Both the position numbers and the translations under genes were made by a program. Below are positions 7,387 through 15,679 of a DNA stretch of 32,269 bases, one piece after another. Each line of letters opens with the position of its first letter. Positions within the stretch are counted from its first letter, which is position 1. A model generated the notes under the pieces. The model saw only the letters and a list, made by a program, of their open reading frames with translations. It had not been told where the DNA came from and did no database searches. This DNA is from BOG-1112 sp964635325 (GTDB taxonomy: Bacteria; Bdellovibrionota_B; Oligoflexia; Oligoflexales; Bog-1112), in the NCBI GenBank assembly GCA_964635325.1, contig CAZWOL010000037.1, positions 1-32,269 on the forward strand, in the 5' to 3' direction.

Positions 7387-8307
7387 TCAGAGAATATTTT
7401 TCCCTAAGAGAGACTGGATAAAATCCACAACTAGGTTGACACTCATGTGCCCATGATCAGCCAACGGATTAAGTTCAACAAAATCCATGGCTACCAAACG
7501 TTTGGTATCCGCAATCATCTCAAGCGCGAGATGAGATTCGCGATGGCTGAGCCCTCCAGTCACCGGAGTGCTTACACCAGGCGCGTGTTGTGGGTCAACA
7601 CAATCCAAGTCGAAGGAAACATGAACCCCGTCACTCTTCTCGATAATTGTTGAAATAATCTCGGACATAACAGCTTTCATGCCACGCTCATCAATTTCTC
7701 GCATTGTATAGATGCGCACTCCCATTTTGTGACACATCTGTTTTTCTTTCTCATCGATGGAGCGAATCCCCACTAAAGCAGTTAGAGGTGCTTGTATCTT
7801 AGTTTCAGGGAAGGCAATTGAGGTGAGTTCAGAAAACCCTTGTCCCATCAAAGCTGCGAGGGGCATTCCATGGATATTTCCTGACGGAGAGGTCTCGGGA
7901 GTATTAATATCAGCATGGGCATCAAACCATACCAAGCTGAGTTTCTTTTTGTTGGTTCTCGCCCAATGACTAACGCCACTAATGCTTCCAATTGCAATAC
8001 TATGGTCACCACCAATAGTCAGGGGAATACGTCCACCCTGCAAGGCTTTGTATACACGTTGAGAAAGGGTCGAACAGATTTTTGCAATGGTCGTAAGAAA
8101 CTTAGCTTTTTGCTCATTTTCTGAAACAGCATCTCGTACTGGTACAGCTATATCCCCTTCATCGACAATCTTAAGCCCCTGAGCTATCAAGCGATCATGC
8201 AGTTGAGCATTTCGTATTGCCGTTGGTCCCATATTGGCACCACGTATATTAGCGCCAAGATCCGAGGGAACACCGATCACTTCGATGGTCTGAGATGAAA
8301 ATGGCAT
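7387..8307 (-). CDS. rocF: Arginase
   Basis: Arginase splits L-arginine into ornithine and urea using a binuclear manganese centre. All metal-ligand motifs are present: 'GGDHS' at 99-103, 'WFDAHADINTP' at 127-137 and 'SFDLDCVDP' near 235-245. The arginase-specific 'SPSGNIHGMPLA' separates it from agmatinase and formiminoglutamase. 'APGVSTPVTGGL' follows; the usual GTP is STP here. The length of 306 residues is typical. GGAG stands eight bases upstream of the ATG. It is the first gene before tgt and is divergent from galE. No urease or other arginine-catabolic gene is nearby. The enzyme class is firm. Confidence 0.93.
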   Translation of the reverse strand: MPFSSQTIEVIGVPSDLGANIRGANMGPTAIRNAQLHDRLIAQGLKIVDEGDIAVPVRDAVSENEQKAKFLTTIAKICSTLSQRVYKALQGGRIPLTIGGDHSIAIGSISGVSHWARTNKKKLSLVWFDAHADINTPETSPSGNIHGMPLAALMGQGFSELTSIAFPETKIQAPLTALVGIRSIDEKEKQMCHKMGVRIYTMREIDERGMKAVMSEIISTIIEKSDGVHVSFDLDCVDPQHAPGVSTPVTGGLSHRESHLALEMIADTKRLVAMDFVELNPLADHGHMSVNLVVDFIQSLLGKNIL

Positions 8308-8382
8308 GAAGCATCTCCAATTTTTTGTTAGAATTTAACAGGTTATATTCTATTTCATACCAAGTTTGAATTGAAGGCCTTG

Positions 8383-9432
8383 ATGAGACAGAGAAAAATT
8401 TTAGTGACGGGCGGGTGTGGATACATAGGCAGTCATGTTTGCGCACAGCTAAGTCACGAAGGCTACCAAGTACTTGTGATCGACAACCTTTCGACAGGCT
8501 ATGCCGAAAATCTCTTACACGGTGAGACTCTGTTTCAAGGAGATTTTGGCGACCGCAAACTCTTAAAAAGCATCTTTGAAAAACACGACATCCAAGCAAT
8601 TCTACATTTTGCGGCATCAATCGTTGTTGAAGAGTCTGTTACGAAACCGCTTGAGTACTATCACAACAACTCGATCAAATTCTTTCAACTCCTCGAAGAA
8701 GTGAAAGCAGCACAGATTCCACATTTCATTTTGTCATCAACAGCTGCTGTATACGGCAACTGCAACACTATGAAAGCTGTTCGAGAAAGCGATCCGATCG
8801 CTCCAGAAAACCCATATGGTCGCTCCAAAGTTTTTGATGAATGGATGCTCGCAGACCTAGCTAGAGTATCCTCACTCAAACATGTAACTCTTCGTTACTT
8901 CAACGTAGCAGGCGCAGGTGGTGAAGGTCGACTAGGACAGAGAGGTCGCGGAACCCACTTGATCAAGATCGTGTGTGAAAAAGATCTGCAAAAAAGAGAT
9001 ACCTTAACAATCAACGGGGATGATTACGACACTGCGGATGGAACATGCATCCGCGACTATATACATGTTGAAGATCTAGCCTCAGCACACATAGCCGCTC
9101 TGCGCTATTTGGAAGAAGGTGGAAAGAGCACCACTCTGAATTGTGGATATAACCGCGGTTATTCCGTAAAAGAAGTCATCCATCACTTTGAAAAGCTCTT
9201 TAACAAAAGCTTGAATGCTAAACTTGGTCCACGCCGCCCTGGAGATGTTCCACTACTGATTGCAGATACTCAAAAGATACATGAGACTCTCAAATGGTCT
9301 ATACGCTTCAAAGATCTCAACATCATTTTACGTTCTGCTTGGGAATGGGAAAAGCGCACCTTGACCACTACTTCTTCCGCAAAACCCAACTCAGAGCGGG
9401 TGGTGTCACCATTGTCGTCAGAACAACCATAA
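8383..9432 (+). CDS. galE: UDP-glucose 4-epimerase
   Basis: GalE interconverts UDP-glucose and UDP-galactose with tightly bound NAD and supplies sugars for surface polysaccharides. It is an extended short-chain dehydrogenase: 'VTGGCGYIGSHV' is the NAD-binding glycine motif, 'SSTAAVYG' holds the catalytic serine/threonine region, 'YGRSK' is the YxxxK catalytic pair, and 'RYFNVAGAG' is typical of GalE. ATG 8383 is the start, with GAAGG five bases upstream; the TTG at 8371 would place that site inside the gene. The last 20 or so residues are a Ser/Thr-rich extension lying over the 3' end of the convergent antiporter gene (65 bp shared). Confidence 0.94.
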   Translation: MRQRKILVTGGCGYIGSHVCAQLSHEGYQVLVIDNLSTGYAENLLHGETLFQGDFGDRKLLKSIFEKHDIQAILHFAASIVVEESVTKPLEYYHNNSIKFFQLLEEVKAAQIPHFILSSTAAVYGNCNTMKAVRESDPIAPENPYGRSKVFDEWMLADLARVSSLKHVTLRYFNVAGAGGEGRLGQRGRGTHLIKIVCEKDLQKRDTLTINGDDYDTADGTCIRDYIHVEDLASAHIAALRYLEEGGKSTTLNCGYNRGYSVKEVIHHFEKLFNKSLNAKLGPRRPGDVPLLIADTQKIHETLKWSIRFKDLNIILRSAWEWEKRTLTTTSSAKPNSERVVSPLSSEQP

Positions 9433-10681
9433 CGATGATTGCAGAATAAACTTCGGAAGAAATCACTGGGGCTCCGTTGAGAGTCAACTTGGTTCCGATC
9501 ATAGCAAAGATAAGACCAACCTCCCCTCGTGGGATCATCCCGATACCAATTGCTAAGCGGTTGAGAGCTTGCTTGGTATAGATCGCATACCCTGCAATGG
9601 CTTTGCCTAAAATACCAACTACAGTAAGCCCCAACCCTAAGAGCAGAACCGATCCACTCGCAAATGTTTCAAGTCGCACTTGCATACCCATATGCACAAA
9701 AAAGATAGGAACAAAGAACTTAGATAAGGGGTGCATCAATGATTCTATTGAGCTTTTCTCGTGTTTAAAAATTGTTGCAAACTCTTTGCCATCAATAATC
9801 AAACCAGCTGCAAAGGCTCCTACAATTGGAGCAAGACCAACCCAATTCGCAAGATAGGCAAGAACAAAGCAAAAAATGAGAGCGGAAGTCAGCAAGGACC
9901 CATCGAGTTTCCATCGTGCAACAAAGCGAAAAAGTGGGGGTGTCAATCGCATTCCAACGACACAAGCGACAACAAGAAAACCAATGGCTTTAGTTGCTAT
10001 CCACACGATCGAAGCAAGAGACAGGTTTGACTCAGCCCCATTAGAGAGGCTAGTAATTAAGCCGGAAACAATCGCTAAAATAACAAGCCCAAGAACATCA
10101 TCGATAATTGCAGCACCAAGAATAATACGAGATTCAGGACGATGAGTTTGTTTTAGATCCTTTAAAACACGAGCTGTGATTCCGACGCTCGTTGCGCACA
10201 AAGTTGTTCCAATAAAAAGATGCAAATAGGGAGAGGCTTCCGGCAAGAGATACTGACTGAGTACAAATCCCAAACCTGATGGAACCAGGACCCCGACAAT
10301 AGCCACAACTGTAGCTGCTAGCCCAACACGGAGCAATTCTTTCATGCTCGACTCTAAACCGACTTCAAACAACAAAAGTATGACTCCAAGCGACGCAAAG
10401 ATGTCATAAACGGAATCACTGCTTAGAAAACCAAAATGATCAAAACCAAGCAAACTGAGGTTTCCCATCAATACACCGGCAAGGAGTTCTCCAAGCACAG
10501 CTGGCTGATGAATAGCACGAGCTAGGAGGGCACCCACCTTAGCTGCAACAAAAACCATCACTAGACCCAGAAGAACCGAACTTACTGGATCCACATGGAC
10601 GCCCGCCTCGGATGCAAACGCATTATTTGCAAGAATACTAAGGCCGGAAATGATCACTGAGAAAGACAAGAAACTTTTCAT
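9368..10681 (-). CDS. CPA2-family cation/proton antiporter
   Basis: This is a monovalent cation/proton antiporter of the KefB/NapA type (CPA2) in the inner membrane. About 12 hydrophobic helices follow an apparent signal sequence ending near 'NNAFA'. Family marks are 'QPAVLGELLAGVLMGN', 'LGVILLLFEVGLESS', 'AAIIDDVLGLVIL' with the double aspartate used for ion exchange, and 'GMIPRGEVGLIFA'. It lacks the C-terminal TrkA-N/NAD domain of Kef potassium channels, so Na+/H+ exchange is more likely. The start at ATG 10681 has AAAGG seven bases upstream; longer forms from 10753 add an unlikely Ser/Trp-rich leader. The 3' end overlaps galE. Ion specificity cannot be read from sequence. Confidence 0.88.
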   Translation of the reverse strand: MKSFLSFSVIISGLSILANNAFASEAGVHVDPVSSVLLGLVMVFVAAKVGALLARAIHQPAVLGELLAGVLMGNLSLLGFDHFGFLSSDSVYDIFASLGVILLLFEVGLESSMKELLRVGLAATVVAIVGVLVPSGLGFVLSQYLLPEASPYLHLFIGTTLCATSVGITARVLKDLKQTHRPESRIILGAAIIDDVLGLVILAIVSGLITSLSNGAESNLSLASIVWIATKAIGFLVVACVVGMRLTPPLFRFVARWKLDGSLLTSALIFCFVLAYLANWVGLAPIVGAFAAGLIIDGKEFATIFKHEKSSIESLMHPLSKFFVPIFFVHMGMQVRLETFASGSVLLLGLGLTVVGILGKAIAGYAIYTKQALNRLAIGIGMIPRGEVGLIFAMIGTKLTLNGAPVISSEVYSAIIVMVVLTTMVTPPALSWVLRKK

Positions 10682-10752
10682 TTTGAAACCTTTATATGAG
10701 CCGCTCCAGCTACTTGAGGTCGAAGTATTGGACCAGATGCAGATGTATTTCA

Positions 10753-10761
10753 TGTTATAAT
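10753..10761 (+). promoter_or_regulatory. Extended -10 promoter for the FHA-GGDEF gene
   Basis: TGTTATAAT contains a perfect TATAAT preceded by TG at the extended -10 position, 45 bases before the ATG. A TTGGAC lies upstream at 10728, but the 22-base spacing is too long for a normal -35, which fits reliance on the extended -10. Confidence 0.5.
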
Positions 10762-10806
10762 TAACCTGCGATTTTTAGAAATCAAGAAATCAATCGGGAG
10801 AGGTCC

Positions 10807-11730
10807 ATGCAAGGAGATGAATTCGAAGGAAAAACGGTCATTGCCGATCTCTCGCAAATACGGGCCTCGACCAAGCAAAAAAAGAAGGGTACCCCCTGTC
10901 TCGTTCAATACAACGGTGCAGGCACCGGTAAACGCTTTCTAATCGACAAGGCCGAACTGAGTTTGGGTCGGGCTGCAAATGTAGACATAGTTCTTGTAGA
11001 TGCCAGCGTCTCTCGCACACATGCTAACATTTACTCAGAAGATAGCGGTGTTTATGTGCAAGATGCTGGAAGTGCCAATGGGACCTACATCAATGAGTCC
11101 AAAATCGAAGGCCGCTACAAGCTCAGCGACCAAGATTTAATCCGCTTAGGCACTGTCCTTCTCAAATTTTTCTCAGCAGATAATGTCGATGGATTCATCC
11201 AAGATAAAATCTACCAGCTAGCTACGATAGACGCAGGGACTCAAATTTTCAACAAACAATACTTGCAGGACACTTTAGAGAACGAGTTCCGTAAAGCTAA
11301 GTCATCGAATAAAAATCTTTCTATACTTGTCTTTGACCTCGACCACTTTAAAAAAGTAAACGATACTTACGGACACAATGCTGGAGATCAGGTATTACGC
11401 GACTTGGCTAAGGTTGTAAAAGCATGCATTCGCAAAGAAGACATCTTTGCTCGATTTGGAGGCGAAGAGTTTGTCGTCATTTTACCAAATACCAGCGCTC
11501 AACAATCCGTTAAAGTTGCAGAAAACATTCGTCAAAAATGTGAAGAAACTATACATAACATAAGCTATGAAGCTGATGGAAAAAAGAAACAAGTACAGCA
11601 TAAACAAACCATCTCGTTAGGCATTGCCGGCCTGGATGCAGCGATGTCTTCTCCAAAAGAACTCCTCGAACTTGCGGATCAAAAACTTTACGTATCAAAA
11701 AAAGAAGGAAGAAACAGATTCACTCTCTAA
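10807..11730 (+). CDS. FHA-GGDEF diguanylate cyclase, DgcB-like
   Basis: This 307-residue protein joins a phosphothreonine-binding FHA domain to a diguanylate cyclase. The FHA core spans about 30-125, with 'SLGR' (Arg55), 'SRTH' (69-72) and 'NGT' (91-93), the residues that contact phosphothreonine. The GGDEF domain has the metal site 'FDLDHFK' near 176-182 and an active signature 'GGEEF' at 218-222. An 'RKED' at 209-212 is correctly spaced for the c-di-GMP inhibitory I-site, so it should be active and feedback-controlled. The short N-terminal tail contains Thr10. The layout matches Bdellovibrio DgcB, known to be needed for prey invasion, where the FHA domain reads a phosphorylated N-terminus. 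Orthology is inferred. Confidence 0.9.
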   Translation: MQGDEFEGKTVIADLSQIRASTKQKKKGTPCLVQYNGAGTGKRFLIDKAELSLGRAANVDIVLVDASVSRTHANIYSEDSGVYVQDAGSANGTYINESKIEGRYKLSDQDLIRLGTVLLKFFSADNVDGFIQDKIYQLATIDAGTQIFNKQYLQDTLENEFRKAKSSNKNLSILVFDLDHFKKVNDTYGHNAGDQVLRDLAKVVKACIRKEDIFARFGGEEFVVILPNTSAQQSVKVAENIRQKCEETIHNISYEADGKKKQVQHKQTISLGIAGLDAAMSSPKELLELADQKLYVSKKEGRNRFTL

Positions 11731-11757
11731 GAGATATCTGGAAGGAAGTAGCGACTA

Positions 11758-12330
11758 ATGAAAAAACTCTTACTAGTGTGTGGATTATTTTTGAGTGCGT
11801 GCGAAACACCAATACACAATGGTGTTCAAACTGTCGTCTACGAAATGGACCCAGGCACACAAAGTTATCAAGAAGTTTTCAAAAAATATTGGCGATCGGA
11901 AACCGTCTATTCAAATTATGAAACGCTTTACATGATCAATGTTGCTGCGTTTTACCCCGAATTCACTCAAGCTTTAAATAAAGCAAATATAGAAAGGTTC
12001 CATGGTCTAAAGCTATTAAAAGGTCTTAGCAACTCTACCTTTTTTGTATCCATATACTCTCCGCACGATGAGCTGAATAATCTGGCGAACACTCACATCT
12101 GGGAATTTGTGCTCAAGATTGGGATGTTAGAACACACTGCGGCAACCGTTACGAAGATCCGCGATAAGGATACCTGGGGACCATTTTTTCCCTTTAGCAA
12201 CCGTTGGACCTCAGATTATCTCGTAAGTTTTGACCTCAAGGATGCGCAAACCCTCAGCAGCGATACGCCGCTCTCTCTTAGCCTTACAAATTCTAAGGCA
12301 AAAACGGTTATGAGCTGGCAAAAACAGTAG
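11758..12330 (+). CDS. Lipoprotein of unknown function
   Basis: I do not recognise the family of this 190-residue protein. It begins with a clear lipoprotein signal, with lipobox 'LSAC' and the modified cysteine at residue 15. After a linker comes an alpha/beta-looking domain with Trp/Tyr-rich segments such as 'HIWEFVLKIGML' and 'DTWGPFFPFSNRW'. GAAGGAAG lies upstream of the ATG at a slightly long spacing. It follows the FHA-GGDEF gene by 27 bases on the same strand, so it probably shares its transcript. Whether the two work together is unknown. Outer or inner membrane placement cannot be settled. Confidence 0.72.
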   Translation: MKKLLLVCGLFLSACETPIHNGVQTVVYEMDPGTQSYQEVFKKYWRSETVYSNYETLYMINVAAFYPEFTQALNKANIERFHGLKLLKGLSNSTFFVSIYSPHDELNNLANTHIWEFVLKIGMLEHTAATVTKIRDKDTWGPFFPFSNRWTSDYLVSFDLKDAQTLSSDTPLSLSLTNSKAKTVMSWQKQ

Positions 12331-12487
12331 GTCTCATCATTCAAATTTCAATTTAAAATTAGATAGTTACTGAATAAAGCGCCCTTGTCCTCTATTCCAC
12401 AGAGATTTCGCTTGAAGCCCTCCGCCCTTCTTGGTAGCACTGCTCAGAACTTTCATAGCTTCGTCTGCGCATATCACTAGGGATTAT

Positions 12488-14491
12488 ATGAATACGTTTT
12501 TTCTAGCGGCGTTATCTGTCTTAATATTCGATCTGAGCAGCTTGCCACTTCTGGCGAACACCCCATTACCCGCACCCAAAATCCGTTGTCGAGACTTTAA
12601 TGTCCATACTAAGGAACTGTATTTCCGTTCCTTTCTCAGCACTCATAAAACCGACCTTGCGGATCTAGGCATAGAGCTTAGCTACGAAAACAAAGTTCTC
12701 ACGATCAATCACAAAGTCAGCCTCCCATTATTACCCAAACGTGAGACCTATGAGGACTGCTTACTATTTACCTCGATGGACCATGAAAAGGCGCAAATCG
12801 TTTACAAAGCTTACAAAACACACATTCATCCACTCCTTCTCAATGACAAAGCTCTGCAAAATTCATTCATCGGATTTTTGCAACAGCATTTCTATATGGT
12901 TGGCAGCCCCTTCTATGACCTAGGAGATACGCTAGGGCTCTTTGGTATTTTTGACAACCTCCGTAAGGATGGACAAGGCTCTAAAGCACTCGTTAGCTTC
13001 CAAAACGAAGTTAAAGTCGAGATGGAAAAAGCTAATGCTGCAATCACTCCAACTACACCAACGGGTCGAAGGAATCATAACACCGTGCTAATGTTCCACG
13101 GTCCCTATGGCTCTGGACACATTTCCGTCAGTAAAGCTATGGAAGAGGCCATTGATCCTCGAACTGAGGTTAAGGTACTGGATGAGTGTTCAGACAGTGA
13201 AGATATTCTTTACAAAGCTGTAGGCTATTATTCTTGTCGCATTTGGACTGATTTTACTTTACGAGATGCAAACGAAAAAAGGGCTGAGGTTCTATACACT
13301 CTTACTAAATACCTCCAGGACTTTCTAATTCAAGATCGAGTAGGACATCTGCGTCGCAAGGCATTGAAGATAGCCCCTAACCTAATCATTTCCAACATCC
13401 ACCATGTCATTGAAATGACTGAACTTGCACATGCGATGGTACTACCGCTTGTCATCTCAGTGAGTGATTTTTCTCTCCCAGAGAACCAATGGAAACATAT
13501 CAATCACATGAAATATCCTGTGGTGTCTTATTGGATTCCAACTAAAAATCGAAATTTCTTTCGTCGTATGTTGACGCGCCTGGCAGGCACACCTCATATC
13601 CAAAAACATCAACGATTAGGACTGCTTCAAGAGCTGCTCTTTTCCCAAGAAGCAGACTTTGAAGAAACCATGCAGGATATGGAAATCTTTAAAATTTCGG
13701 GTTTCCCCGTTGCCAAGCCTTTCCGTAAACGCGTAAGCGCTAAGGAAGTTGCAAAAATTCGAGAAGATTTAAAACTCACTAGCGACCCTGAGCGTCGAGT
13801 CATTGGACTGACCTACGGAGGCACCGTACCCGTTCCACAATATAAAAAACTACTTGAAGCTCTGATCAACAATCAGAAGCAACTCAACCATAAAATACAG
13901 ATCGCCATGCTAACTGGCAACAATACCAAGGCTTACCAAGCCTTACCGACTATTCTAGAAAACTTGGGCTTGCGATTTAGTAATGAAGAATCAATGCAAG
14001 CACTCCCAAAAAGTGATGATCTAATTACTGTACACATCTTCAGACAACTGTCTTACCCACATGCAATCAGCACATTCTACAAAGCCACGGATCTTATTTT
14101 ATCCAAAGCTGGAGGAGCAACATCTGCAGAGCTAGCGGCTTCGCGCACGCGTTACCTTCGTGCATTTGGGGTACAAAATTGGGAAGTTGAAAACGTCAAA
14201 TATCTTGAATCTGCTGGTCTTACAACAACAGCAAAAAATTTCGTAAGCCTTGCTAATCCTCTGCAAGAAAATCTTAAACTCTATGAGAAAGACATCGATA
14301 TCGACGATCTTATTTCAGAGATCAATAGGTCACTTACGTCTCCTCCCCCCATCCAAGAAGATATTGTGGTTCCATTCAACCCTGTGCTGATGAATCAAAA
14401 CATTAGCAATACTATTTTCGAATTTAACCGCTTCAACAACAATACGGCCTCTATCATTAAACGTCCAATCGTAGCAAATTCAAGACGTTAA
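12488..14491 (+). CDS. GT28/MGDG synthase-like GT-B glycosyltransferase with signal sequence
   Basis: The 667-residue protein resembles GT-B glycosyltransferases of the MurG and diacylglycerol glucosyltransferase group (GT28-like). 'MFHGPYGSGHISVSKAMEEA' (near 202-221) matches the glycine-rich 'GxGH' loop of that group. 'LVISVSDFSLPENQWKH' resembles its 'TDF...W' region. 'ATDLILSKAGGATSAEL' (near 533-549) matches the donor-binding 'KxGGxTxxE' motif. A region of about 180 residues of unknown kind lies in front of the catalytic part. ATG 12488 has AGGGA just upstream and opens with a signal-like hydrophobic segment ending 'LLANTPLPAP'. An exported GT-B enzyme would be odd, because nucleotide sugars are cytoplasmic. 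The fold call is good, substrates unknown. Confidence 0.7.
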   Translation: MNTFFLAALSVLIFDLSSLPLLANTPLPAPKIRCRDFNVHTKELYFRSFLSTHKTDLADLGIELSYENKVLTINHKVSLPLLPKRETYEDCLLFTSMDHEKAQIVYKAYKTHIHPLLLNDKALQNSFIGFLQQHFYMVGSPFYDLGDTLGLFGIFDNLRKDGQGSKALVSFQNEVKVEMEKANAAITPTTPTGRRNHNTVLMFHGPYGSGHISVSKAMEEAIDPRTEVKVLDECSDSEDILYKAVGYYSCRIWTDFTLRDANEKRAEVLYTLTKYLQDFLIQDRVGHLRRKALKIAPNLIISNIHHVIEMTELAHAMVLPLVISVSDFSLPENQWKHINHMKYPVVSYWIPTKNRNFFRRMLTRLAGTPHIQKHQRLGLLQELLFSQEADFEETMQDMEIFKISGFPVAKPFRKRVSAKEVAKIREDLKLTSDPERRVIGLTYGGTVPVPQYKKLLEALINNQKQLNHKIQIAMLTGNNTKAYQALPTILENLGLRFSNEESMQALPKSDDLITVHIFRQLSYPHAISTFYKATDLILSKAGGATSAELAASRTRYLRAFGVQNWEVENVKYLESAGLTTTAKNFVSLANPLQENLKLYEKDIDIDDLISEINRSLTSPPPIQEDIVVPFNPVLMNQNISNTIFEFNRFNNNTASIIKRPIVANSRR

Positions 14492-14493
14492 AG

Positions 14494-14518
14494 AGCCGCG
14501 CTAGCGCTGCGGTTTTTT
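14494..14518 (+). terminator. Intrinsic terminator after the glycosyltransferase gene
   Basis: AGCCGC and GCGGTT form a 6-bp GC-rich stem (one G-T pair) around a 9-base loop, followed by a run of six T's. It begins three bases after the stop codon. This closes the transcript of the FHA-GGDEF/lipoprotein/glycosyltransferase run. Confidence 0.8.
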
Positions 14519-14525
14519 ATATGAT

Positions 14526-14543
14526 ATAGCGTTTCTTCGCTAT
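14526..14543 (+). promoter_or_regulatory. Hairpin just upstream of the rlmN ribosome binding site
   Basis: ATAGCG and CGCTAT form a perfect 6-bp stem with a 6-base loop, ending three bases before the GAGG that serves rlmN. It could be an mRNA leader hairpin or a site for a dimeric regulator. It may also be chance. Confidence 0.25.
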
Positions 14544-14557
14544 TCTGAGGAATTTTT

Positions 14558-15652
14558 ATGACTGAATCAACTGCGCCCGTATTGCCATCCTTCTTCGGCT
14601 CAAGCCCAGAAGAAATCAAAGAACTTTTAGCAGCTTGGGGCCAAAAACCCTATAGAGCTAAGCAAATCACCCAATGGTATTTTGGTAAGCGTTTCTTCTC
14701 GCTTGACCAAATGTCGGACCTGCCTGCTGCTTTACGCACACAACTCCAAGAAAACTTTACATGGAATCTACCTGAAGTTGTTAGCTCCCTTGATTCGCCA
14801 GATGGAGCTACAAAATTGCTTCTAAATAGCGATAAGAACCAAAGAATAGAAACCGTTATACTTCGCTATGAAAATCGCACAGCTCTCTGCGTGTCCAGTC
14901 AGGTTGGTTGCAAGTTAGCATGTGCTTTTTGTCAAACGGGAAAACTTGGCTTCTTCCGCAACCTCTCAACAGCAGAGATTATTGCACAGTTTGCTCTAGC
15001 TGAAAGCATAGTACAAAAAGAAGGACGCTCGATCACCAATGTTGTCTTCATGGGCATGGGTGAGCCTCTGGACAACTTCGATTCGGTTGTCAAAGCTGTT
15101 AAGATTCTGATAGACCCCAATGGTTTTGGTCTATCACACCGCAAGGTAACAGTGTCCACTTCAGGATTATCTGATAAAATTCGTCTTCTTAGTGAGCAAA
15201 CTCGAGTTGCTCTAGCGATCTCATTGCATGCGTGCCGTGATGATTTGAGAAACGAGCTAATGCCGATCAATCGACGCTATCCACTTGCAGATCTCAAAAC
15301 TGCAATTCAACACTACCAACGCGCAACCGACACCAAGATTACTTTTGAATATATTCTCATTAAGGGCAAAAACCTTGGGCTCCGCGAAGCCAAAGAACTC
15401 GTGCAGTTTCTGCAAGGAATTCCATGCAAGGTCAATTTGATTCCGTTCAATGCCCATCCAGGAATGCCATTTGAGCGACCTTCTCCTGAAGAGATCGACC
15501 AGTTCCAACGCTATCTCTTGGATCGAGGCTTTGTCACAACGGTTCGTTACAGTAAGGGTGGAGAAGTCTCTGCAGCCTGCGGTCAGTTAGCTGCTAAAAA
15601 AGCGGAGAGCCTCGCAGAGGCCCCTCGACGCAAAGCGGTCATAGGACAGTAG
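14558..15652 (+). CDS. rlmN: Dual-specificity rRNA/tRNA (adenine-C2)-methyltransferase RlmN
   Basis: RlmN is a radical SAM enzyme that methylates C2 of A2503 in 23S rRNA and of A37 in some tRNAs, helping decoding fidelity. The iron-sulfur motif 'CKLACAFC' places cysteines at 118, 122 and 125. 'FMGMGEPLDNFDSV' is the SAM-binding GGE-type motif of the family. The conserved C-terminal cysteine used in the methyl transfer is present in 'AACGQL' (Cys341). 'QKPYRAKQITQWY' near the N-terminus is also typical. The length of 364 is normal. GAGG stands upstream of the ATG. It is transcribed alone and faces ricT across 27 bases. Confidence 0.96.
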   Translation: MTESTAPVLPSFFGSSPEEIKELLAAWGQKPYRAKQITQWYFGKRFFSLDQMSDLPAALRTQLQENFTWNLPEVVSSLDSPDGATKLLLNSDKNQRIETVILRYENRTALCVSSQVGCKLACAFCQTGKLGFFRNLSTAEIIAQFALAESIVQKEGRSITNVVFMGMGEPLDNFDSVVKAVKILIDPNGFGLSHRKVTVSTSGLSDKIRLLSEQTRVALAISLHACRDDLRNELMPINRRYPLADLKTAIQHYQRATDTKITFEYILIKGKNLGLREAKELVQFLQGIPCKVNLIPFNAHPGMPFERPSPEEIDQFQRYLLDRGFVTTVRYSKGGEVSAACGQLAAKKAESLAEAPRRKAVIGQ

Positions 15653-15679
15653 GTCGATCTAGTTTTAGCGATCATTCAG

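Noticed and set aside
10728..10733. TTGGAC as a -35 box for the FHA-GGDEF promoter
   Set aside because: The spacer to the TATAAT is 22 bases, too long for a sigma-70 promoter. The extended -10 alone explains the site better.
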